A DNA stretch of 64,000 nucleotides, taken from Nonomuraea sp. SYSU D8015 (GTDB taxonomy: Bacteria > Actinomycetota > Actinomycetes > Streptosporangiales > Streptosporangiaceae). Positions 57,765 to 64,000 of the stretch are shown here, piece after piece. A program made the position numbers and the translations under genes. The notes beneath the pieces were generated by a model, which did no database searches, was not told the DNA's origin, and was given only the letters and a program-made list of their open reading frames with translations. Numbering within the stretch: position 1 is the stretch's first letter; each line of letters opens with the position of its first letter. The stretch is taken from contig NZ_VJYI01000001.1 in the NCBI RefSeq assembly GCF_008065375.1, forward strand, positions 1,178,001-1,242,000, read 5' to 3'.

Positions 57765-58318
57765 TGCCTCGTGGAAACCCGGCCAACCTCGCGCTCGGGC
57801 CCGGCACGCTATACATCGCCGTGCTCGGCACGCCTGAGCCGGCCGACCTGACCACGCCGTGGGCCAGCGTCTCGGCGAACTGGATCCAGCTCGGCTACAC
57901 GGACGAAGGCTCTACGTTCAATTACAGCGTCGACTCGGAAAACGTCGAGGTTGCCGAAGAGCTTGACCCGGTCGCGGTCGCCCTCACCTCGCGTGAGCTG
58001 TCGCTGAGCTTCAGCCTGGCCGAGATGACGGCGGCCAACCTCAAGCGCGCCCTCAACGGCGGCACCATCACATCCGGTACTGGCATCGTCACCTTCGAAC
58101 CCCCGGATCTGGGCGAAGAAGTCAGAACCATGCTCGGCTGGGAAAGCGAAGATCACACCGAAAGGTGGGTGTACCGCAAGGCGTTGCAGGTCGGCAACAT
58201 GGAGGTCTCCCGCGCGAAGGGCGCCGCCAAGGCCACCATCAGATGCGAATTCAAGCTGGAACGTCCGGCCGCGGCTAAGGCGTTCAAGGCGATTATGGCG
58301 ACAGCGAGGGCCGCGTGA
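57764..58318 (+). CDS. Major tail (tube) protein
   Basis: 184 residues. GPGTLYIAVLGTPEPADLTT, ANWIQLGYTDEGSTFNYSVD, ENVEVAEELDPVAVALTSRE, RWVYRKALQVGNMEVSRAKG and KATIRCEFKLERP follow the tail-tube pattern of siphoviruses. It polymerises around the tape measure. Confidence 0.85.
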   Translation: MPRGNPANLALGPGTLYIAVLGTPEPADLTTPWASVSANWIQLGYTDEGSTFNYSVDSENVEVAEELDPVAVALTSRELSLSFSLAEMTAANLKRALNGGTITSGTGIVTFEPPDLGEEVRTMLGWESEDHTERWVYRKALQVGNMEVSRAKGAAKATIRCEFKLERPAAAKAFKAIMATARAA

Positions 58319-58788
58319 TGGCGAAGCGTTCCTACACCTCCAAGCCGCCCGCCGCGGCAAGCCAGAACGCGGTACCCGCGGTCTCGTTCGAGCTCGACGG
58401 CGTCGAATTCGAAGGCGAGGGTGCCATCAGCACGATGGACTTCGCCGAGTACGCACGGCTCGCCGCCGCAGGTATCGACTCGCAGGACCCATCCGGGGTG
58501 GCGATCATCGCTGATGTGTTCCTCGGCCTGCTCGGCGAACGCACCTACCAGCGGTTCCGGGCGCACTGCCGCCGCCACCGCACCGACGACGCAACCTTGG
58601 TCGAAATCCTCAAAGGGATCATGCAGGACGCGACAGAGGCGGCCACGAACCGCCCTACACAGAGGCCCTCGAGCTTGCCCGATGGGCCGCCGAACGACCC
58701 GGCTACTGCGAAGGTCGTTTCCTTCTCGCGGGCCACCGTCGAGGAGAAACCGGTCGAGGAGACACCTCCAGTGGTCTCCTACGGCTGA
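58318..58788 (+). CDS. Tail assembly chaperone, short form
   Basis: 156 residues, ATG 58318. AVSFELDGVEFEGEGAISTM, DFAEYARLAAAGIDSQDPSG, FLGLLGERTYQRFRAHCRRH and LVEILKGIMQDATEA is the usual G-type chaperone. After about residue 110 the sequence becomes polar in this frame while the -1 frame becomes protein-like, indicating a programmed -1 shift producing a longer form with the next entry. Confidence 0.8.
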   Translation: MAKRSYTSKPPAAASQNAVPAVSFELDGVEFEGEGAISTMDFAEYARLAAAGIDSQDPSGVAIIADVFLGLLGERTYQRFRAHCRRHRTDDATLVEILKGIMQDATEAATNRPTQRPSSLPDGPPNDPATAKVVSFSRATVEEKPVEETPPVVSYG

Positions 58789-59015
58789 CCGACCTGCCCC
58801 TCGCCGACTACCTCGATGTGATCCACGCGCTGTGGATCGAGTGGCGGACCGACTTCCTCCAAACCGCCGCACTGCTCGCGTTCGCCGGCGCAAAGGGGAT
58901 CGAGGCGGACCCGCACGCCGAGTTCGACGACCTGTACGGCCCGCCTCGCCCTGTCCGCCGCACCCAGCAGGACCGTGAGGAGCGGATGCGGATCGTAGCA
59001 GCCCTCGCCAAGTAG
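58644..59015 (+). CDS. Tail assembly chaperone extension in the -1 frame
   Basis: Codons at 58644 onward in the -1 frame read PPYTEALELARWAAERPGYC, then RLTDLPLADYLDVIHALWIE, and end with REERMRIVAALAK at 59015. No ATG/GTG start precedes the protein-like stretch, so it should be made by frameshifting from the short form, as in lambda G/GT. I could not identify a canonical slippery heptamer; the switch must fall about 58600-58660. The GTG at 58818 gives only the last 65 residues. Confidence 0.65.
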   Translation, partial: HEPPYTEALELARWAAERPGYCEGRFLLAGHRRGETGRGDTSSGLLRLTDLPLADYLDVIHALWIEWRTDFLQTAALLAFAGAKGIEADPHAEFDDLYGPPRPVRRTQQDREERMRIVAALAK

Positions 59016-59042
59016 ATCGCGGAAAGTCGGCGGGGGGTGTCG

Positions 59043-62000
59043 ATGCCTGGCACCCCTCTCGCCGAAGCGTTCGTGCGGGTCAGAGCCGACACCGACCGCG
59101 TCCGCGACGATGTCCGCTCCGAGTTCGGCCGGGCCGGCTCCGACGCGGGCGACGAGTTCGGCGCCCGCTTCTCCCAGGATGCGCTCGGCCGCTGGCACGA
59201 CGACCGCGGCCGATTCGTGTCCGCCGCCGAAGCGCACGGCCGAGCCGCCGGCGACGGCTTCAACGACGAATTCGGTGACCAGCTCGGCGGCTCCGCTGAC
59301 CGGTTGCGCGGAGAACGCCCACGCTTCCACGCCGAGGGCCGCCGGCTCGGCGAGGCCGCCGGCGACGGCGCCAACGACGGGTTCGGCGACCGGCTGCGCG
59401 GCATCGGCGACACCGCCGCCCGCGTGTTCGACGCCATCACGCCCCGCGTGTCCGGGCTGGCCGGCGGGTTCGGCAACGCCACGGTCGCCGCTGGCGGCCT
59501 CCTCGCCGAACTCGGCAAGCTCGGTGTGGCCGCGGGTGCCATGGCCACCCTCGCCGCCAGCGCCGCATCCGCCGCGGTCAGCGTCGGCGCGCTCGCTGCG
59601 GCGCTCGCCCCCGCTGCCGGGGCGTTGGCCGCCCTACCGGGGGCCGCGCTGCTCGGCGCGAGCGCCATGGGGACGCTCAAGCTGGCGCTTCACGGTGTCG
59701 CAGACGGGTTCGCCGCGGCGATCAGCGGCAACTACCTGAAGTTCATCGGGGCCACCAAGGACCTCAGCCGGGCGGCGCAGCTCGTCAGCTACGAGCTGTT
59801 CCAGATGGCACCGGCGTTCCAAGACCTCAAGAGCAGCGTCCAGGATGCCCTGTTCGAGCCGCTGATCGGCCAGATGTGGTCGCTGCTGCCCGCGATCCAC
59901 GCAGTGGACGACGGCATGACCGGGGTGGCCCAGGCGTTCGGGCAGGCCGCGCTCGAGGTCGTCGAGTTCATCCGCGAGAGCGCGACCATCCACGCGATCA
60001 CCGCGATTTTCAACGCCACCAAGCGGTCGGTAGAGGACCTGACACCGGCGATCCAGCCGCTGCTGGACGGGTTCCGCGCCCTGTCCATATCGGGCGCGTT
60101 GTTCGTCGCCGACCTGGCGCCCGGCATCGCCGCGGTGGCGGCCCGGTTCGGCGAGTTCATGGAGGAGGCCGCCCTGTCAGGGCGGGCCTTCCAGTGGATG
60201 CAAGGCGCGGTCGACGTCTTCAAACAACTCGGCGCGATCATCGCAGACGTCGGCGGCATCATCCGCGGCGTCTTCTCCGCGCTCGATGACGCTGGCGCTG
60301 GTGCGCTCGGTGTGCTCGGCCAACTCGTCGACGCCGCCCACGCCTGGGTGGAGTCGGCGCAGGGCCAGCAGGTGCTGGTCAGCATCTTCCGGGCGTTGGC
60401 GCAGGTCGGCCAAGCCTTGGTGCCGGTCATCACGGCTGTCGCGGCCGGGATCGGTCAGCTCGCGCCGCTCGTGGCTGATTTGGCGACGGCGTTCGGGCCG
60501 GTGCTGGTCGGCGCGGTGCAGGCGCTCGTGCCCGCCCTCCAGGCGGTCGCGCCCGGGATCATCGCCGTCATTCACGGGCTCGGCGCCGCTGTCGCCGCGA
60601 TCGGGCCGGCGTTGACGCCGCTCGGCACCGCCCTGGCCGGGCTCTTGCAGTTGGCGGCCGGGGTGTTCCTGCAGATCGGCGTCGCCGCCGCGGAACTCCT
60701 GCCCGGACTTATTGCGGTGGTCGACGGCGTCGGCCAGGCGGTCGCCTCCCTCGGGGCTGCGCTGTCGCCGATCGCCCGGAACCTCTCCACCGCGTTCCAA
60801 TCGGTCGGCCCAGTGGTGGCCGAGCTGGGGCAGGTGCTCGGCAGCGTTCTGGCCGCGGTGGCTCCCCTGCTGCCCATCCTCGGGGATCTGGTCGCGGTGG
60901 TCGGCGGCACCCTGCTACAGGCTGTATCGGCGCTCACCCCGCTGCTCGGCCCGCTCATCGCCGCGATCGGCCAAGTGGCGGCGATCGTGTCGCCGCTGAT
61001 CGTCCAGCTCGGGCAGCTCGCCGCCGTCCTGCTGTCCCAGTTGCTGGCCACGTTGACGCCGCTGCTGCCGGTCATCGCAGAGATCGCCGCCGCGCTGGGC
61101 GGAGCCCTCCTGAATGCGGTCGCCCAGATCGGTGGCGCGCTGATCCCGCTGCTGCCGGTGCTCGTCCAGGTAGCCGACACCCTGGCGACCGCCCTGGTCG
61201 GCGCCATCAACACGCTCGCGCCGCTCCTCACGCCGATCATCTCGGGGTTCGGCGAGTTGCTGGCCGCGCTGGCGCCGCTCGCCGCCCAGGCCATTCAGCT
61301 TGGCGCCGCGCTGCTGGCGAGCCTGCTGCCCGCTCTCACCCCGCTGATCGACACCGCGACCGCGCTCGTGCCCGTCCTCGGCGGCGCATTGGTGCAGGCA
61401 TTCACCACCCTGGTCGCCGCTGTCCAGCCGCTGCTGCCGCTCATCTCCCAGGTCATCAGCCAGTTCGTCGGCCAGCTCATCCCCGCGCTGGCCCCGCTCA
61501 TCCCGATCGTCGCCCAGATCGCGGCCGTGCTCGGCGGCGCACTGGTCCAGGCGTGGGCCGCCATCGCGCAGGCGGTCACCCCGCTGCTTCCGGTCCTCGG
61601 CCAGGTCCTGCAGGTGCTGGGCGGCGCGCTGCTGGCCGCGGTGCAGGCGATCGTCCCCTATATCGGCCAGTTCGCGCAGGCAGCCGCATCCCTCGCCCCC
61701 GTCCTGGGCAGCCTGGCGACGGCCGCGCTGCCGATCCTGACCCAGCTGCTGCAGACCGCGGCACCGATCGTCGGCCAGCTCGTCGCTGCGTTCGGCCAAC
61801 TGCTCGCGGCGGTGGCGCCGCTGCTGCCGATCGTCGTGCAGATCGCCGGAGTGATCGGCCAAACCCTCCTCACGGTGATCAGCTCGCTGTTGCGGGCGGT
61901 GACACCGCTACTTGCCCCGCTCGGCCAACTGGCTGCCGCGCTTGGCAACGCCCTCGCGCAGGCGGTGCGGGCCGTCGCGCCGGCGCTCGTGCTCATCGCC

Positions 62001-63782
62001 GACGCGATCGCCGCGCTGCTCCCCGCCCTGACCCCGCTGATCGAACTGGTCGCGCAGGTCGCCGCCCAGCTCGGCGGAATCCTCGCCCAGGCGGTCACGA
62101 TGCTGGTGCAGGCGCTCACGCCGGTGCTGCCGGTCATCGTCCAGTTGGTGCAGCAGATCGGCGGCGCGCTCATCACCGCCCTGCAGGCCGCGGCGCCGGC
62201 GCTGCTGGCGATCGTCCAGGCGGTCCTCAGCCTCCTACCGGCGATCACCCCGCTGATCGGCTTGGTGGCGCAACTGCTGCAGGCGATCGTCCCACTGGCG
62301 GTCCAGTTCCTGCCGCTGTTCTCCCAGCTGATGGGCGCGCTGACACCGGTCATCACCGCCCTCGCCGGAGTCGTCACCCAACTGCTGGCCGCGTTGATGC
62401 CGGTCCTGAAGGTGCTGGTCGACGTCGCGATCCAGGCGTTGACGCCGCTCATCGGCCTCGTATTGCAGGTCGTGCAGGCGCTGATGCCGCTGGTGCAGGC
62501 CGTGCTGCCCGTGCTCGTCAGCCTCGTGCAGGCGGTCACCCCGATCCTGGCGCTGGTCGCGAACGTGTTCGGCCAGATCCTGCAAGCGTTGATGCCGCTG
62601 CTCGACGCGCTCATGCAGCTGGTGATGGCGATCCTGCAGCCGCTGCTGCCATTGATCGACGCGCTCGCCCCGCTCCTCACGACGATCATCGGGTTGTTCG
62701 CGCAGCTCGTGACCGCCGTGATGCCGCTCATCGAGGTGCTGCTCAACCTGATCACGTCGGTGTTGACGCCGCTGATCGGCATCATCGCCGACGTCATCTC
62801 GTGGCTGGCAGACCGGCTCGCCCCGGTCTTCGAGTGGCTGGCCGGGATCATCAAGGTCGCGATCGACGCGATCGTGCAGGTCTTCCAATGGCTGTACGAC
62901 ACCCTGATCGGCAATTCGATCATCCCCGACCTGATCAACGGATTCCGGGAGTGGTTCCAGCGCGGCGTCGACTGGGTGCGCGGCATCATCGCCTGGTTCG
63001 GCGAACTCCCCGGCATGATCGGCGGCTGGCTCGGCAGCGTCCTCGACCGGGTGTCCGAGGCGTGGAACAACATCCGAGCCGCCATCAGCCAGCGGATCAA
63101 CGAGATCCGAGACACGATCGCCAACATCCTCGGCCAAATCGGCGACCGCTGGCGGCAGGCGTGGGACAGCGTCCGCGAGTTCGTCTCGGGCGCCTGGAAC
63201 AACATCCGCAACGCGGTATCCGACGGCATCAACAACCTGCTCAACTGGTTCCGCGACCTCCCCGGGCAGATCGCCGGGGCGCTCGGAAACTTGGGCGGCA
63301 CCCTGTTCAACGCCGGTCGCGACCTGCTCATAGGGCTGTGGAACGGAATCCAGTCGCTGTGGCAGTGGTTCCGCGACGCCATCTACAACTTCTTCGCCGG
63401 AATCATGCCGCAATGGGTCAAGGACGCCCTCGGCATCGCCTCCCCGTCGAAGCTGTTCGCCGCGATCGGCCGCGAGTTGCCGCCCGGCCTGGTGATGGGT
63501 ATCGAGCACAGCCTGCCCATGCTCGAAGCCGCGTCGCAGACGATGGCGGACACCGTCGCCGGCGCCTTCACCGACGTCGCTTCGCCGGCGCCTACCTTCA
63601 CCGGCACGTTTGCACCCGCTGTCGCGGCGGGCGGCGCGGGTGGCGGAGTCGTGATCCACGGCGACCTGGTGATGCCGATCCAGGGCGTCATCGACCCGTC
63701 GCGGCCGGACGCGTGGCGGCAGGTCCTCGTGCAGGTGCGGGACGGGCTGCGCGACATCGAGCGGGAGGCCTACGCAGGATGA
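59043..63782 (+). CDS. Tail tape measure protein
   Basis: 1579 residues from ATG 59043 (GGGGGG upstream; GTG 59037 in frame is possible). N-terminus with charged helices (AFVRVRADTDRVRDDVRSEF), then about 1000 residues of hydrophobic, Ala/Leu/Pro repeats of roughly 30-40 residues (e.g. LTPLLPVIAEIAAALGGALL). The C-terminal part is amphipathic with Trp (WNNIRAAISQRINEIRDTIA; GIASPSKLFAAIGRELPPG), typical of tape measures. It sets tail length; at about 1.5 angstrom per residue the tail would be near 230 nm. Confidence 0.93.
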   Translation: MPGTPLAEAFVRVRADTDRVRDDVRSEFGRAGSDAGDEFGARFSQDALGRWHDDRGRFVSAAEAHGRAAGDGFNDEFGDQLGGSADRLRGERPRFHAEGRRLGEAAGDGANDGFGDRLRGIGDTAARVFDAITPRVSGLAGGFGNATVAAGGLLAELGKLGVAAGAMATLAASAASAAVSVGALAAALAPAAGALAALPGAALLGASAMGTLKLALHGVADGFAAAISGNYLKFIGATKDLSRAAQLVSYELFQMAPAFQDLKSSVQDALFEPLIGQMWSLLPAIHAVDDGMTGVAQAFGQAALEVVEFIRESATIHAITAIFNATKRSVEDLTPAIQPLLDGFRALSISGALFVADLAPGIAAVAARFGEFMEEAALSGRAFQWMQGAVDVFKQLGAIIADVGGIIRGVFSALDDAGAGALGVLGQLVDAAHAWVESAQGQQVLVSIFRALAQVGQALVPVITAVAAGIGQLAPLVADLATAFGPVLVGAVQALVPALQAVAPGIIAVIHGLGAAVAAIGPALTPLGTALAGLLQLAAGVFLQIGVAAAELLPGLIAVVDGVGQAVASLGAALSPIARNLSTAFQSVGPVVAELGQVLGSVLAAVAPLLPILGDLVAVVGGTLLQAVSALTPLLGPLIAAIGQVAAIVSPLIVQLGQLAAVLLSQLLATLTPLLPVIAEIAAALGGALLNAVAQIGGALIPLLPVLVQVADTLATALVGAINTLAPLLTPIISGFGELLAALAPLAAQAIQLGAALLASLLPALTPLIDTATALVPVLGGALVQAFTTLVAAVQPLLPLISQVISQFVGQLIPALAPLIPIVAQIAAVLGGALVQAWAAIAQAVTPLLPVLGQVLQVLGGALLAAVQAIVPYIGQFAQAAASLAPVLGSLATAALPILTQLLQTAAPIVGQLVAAFGQLLAAVAPLLPIVVQIAGVIGQTLLTVISSLLRAVTPLLAPLGQLAAALGNALAQAVRAVAPALVLIADAIAALLPALTPLIELVAQVAAQLGGILAQAVTMLVQALTPVLPVIVQLVQQIGGALITALQAAAPALLAIVQAVLSLLPAITPLIGLVAQLLQAIVPLAVQFLPLFSQLMGALTPVITALAGVVTQLLAALMPVLKVLVDVAIQALTPLIGLVLQVVQALMPLVQAVLPVLVSLVQAVTPILALVANVFGQILQALMPLLDALMQLVMAILQPLLPLIDALAPLLTTIIGLFAQLVTAVMPLIEVLLNLITSVLTPLIGIIADVISWLADRLAPVFEWLAGIIKVAIDAIVQVFQWLYDTLIGNSIIPDLINGFREWFQRGVDWVRGIIAWFGELPGMIGGWLGSVLDRVSEAWNNIRAAISQRINEIRDTIANILGQIGDRWRQAWDSVREFVSGAWNNIRNAVSDGINNLLNWFRDLPGQIAGALGNLGGTLFNAGRDLLIGLWNGIQSLWQWFRDAIYNFFAGIMPQWVKDALGIASPSKLFAAIGRELPPGLVMGIEHSLPMLEAASQTMADTVAGAFTDVASPAPTFTGTFAPAVAAGGAGGGVVIHGDLVMPIQGVIDPSRPDAWRQVLVQVRDGLRDIEREAYAG

Positions 63783-64000
63783 GCACCCTCCAGCTCGGCC
63801 GCCTCACCCTGCGGGAGACCATGACGGTATCCGAGACTGTCCGGGACGCTGGCCGCACCCTCACCGTCCACGGCAAAGAAGTCACCCCGCTGATCAGCCG
63901 CACCGAACTGCTCGAGCGGCTGGAGGGCGTGCTCGGGCTGCGCGGCTCGCTCGTCCCCGCCATCTGGGAGGAGAAGTCCGAGCGGAACGGCTACTACACG
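63779..64000 (+). CDS. Distal tail/minor tail protein, 3'-truncated by window edge
   Basis: ATG 63779 overlaps the tape-measure stop (ATGA). The visible 74 residues (LGRLTLRETMTVSETVRDAG, VTPLISRTELLERLEGVLGL) resemble the start of a siphovirus minor tail protein found after tape measures. Continues beyond the window. Confidence 0.7.
   Translation, partial: MSTLQLGRLTLRETMTVSETVRDAGRTLTVHGKEVTPLISRTELLERLEGVLGLRGSLVPAIWEEKSERNGYYT

Larger units (their letters stand above)
6490..64000. mobile_element. Prophage (siphovirus type), left junction to beyond the right edge
   Basis: It starts at the tRNA-Val half site at 6490-6536 and continues through the end of the window. Evidence: repressor/Cro switch at the left, long coupled early operon with RecE/RecT, resolvase, methylases, primase-polymerase and clamp, then terminase, portal, capsid, connector, tail tube, chaperone and tape-measure genes in siphovirus order. 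The gene order (immunity, early, then virion genes, ending toward attR) is what a circularised phage genome gives after integration at an attP next to the immunity region. The right end, attR, the tRNA integrase and lysis genes are outside. Confidence 0.95.

Noticed and set aside
61658..63382. 574-residue minus-strand frame over the tape-measure gene
   Set aside because: Ser/Thr/Ala-rich antisense shadow of the repetitive tape-measure gene.

Overview
The window is GC-rich actinomycete DNA with a prophage inserted. Dense coding, many GTG/TTG starts and the cell-shape operon order (mreB-mreC-mreD-PBP2-rodA, minus strand) suggest a mycelial actinomycete, perhaps Streptosporangiales. The taxonomic placement is inference from gene content only. 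Bases 1-6489 are host: the 3' part of an FMN reductase gene, then rodA, pbp2, mreD, mreC and mreB, which meet the reductase convergently.

A prophage begins at about 6490 and runs past the right edge. Its left junction (attL) holds only the 3' half of a tRNA-Val(CAC) gene on the minus strand. The sequence leaves the tRNA exactly at the 5' side of the anticodon stem, so the intact tRNA should lie at attR beyond base 64000. Next come short direct repeats (possible integrase arm sites) and an immunity switch: a leftward XRE repressor facing a rightward Cro-like gene across three TGCCGnnCGGCA operators.

Bases 7426-36415 are a tightly coupled rightward early operon, with most genes joined by ATGA, GTGA, TTGA or TGATG overlaps. 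It encodes a RecE-type nuclease with a RecT annealing protein, a DnaQ-like exonuclease, a Holliday-junction resolvase, a zinc-ribbon/WhiB fusion, a MazG-like enzyme, a phage DnaN sliding clamp, a C5 and an N4/N6 DNA methyltransferase, and a primase-polymerase/ATPase. The last is followed by an AT-richer segment with TGTACAC iterons, a likely replication origin. An HNH homing endonuclease interrupts a DUF1643 gene. Many very small zinc-ribbon proteins fill the rest. The phage supplies priming, clamp and exonuclease functions but no recognisable DNA polymerase here, so it probably uses the host polymerase.

At 36436-36549 a perfect 34-bp inverted-repeat site (14-6-14) plus two more half-sites sit just upstream of a XerC/D-like tyrosine recombinase. 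This is far from attL and looks like a lox/dif-type resolution or circularisation module rather than the tRNA integrase. A second XRE repressor, related to the first in its C-terminal tail, lies at 38642-39037 on the minus strand.

From 40003 the late, virion-type genes run rightward: fibre/receptor-type proteins including a LamG-like protein, an SGNH hydrolase and a 20-residue-repeat protein; then terminase large subunit, portal-MuF fusion, capsid protease/scaffold, decoration protein, major capsid protein, head-tail connectors, tail tube, a frameshifted tail-assembly chaperone pair, a 1579-residue tape measure and the start of a distal tail protein. This is a siphovirus layout. Lysis genes, the tRNA integrase and attR are not in the window.
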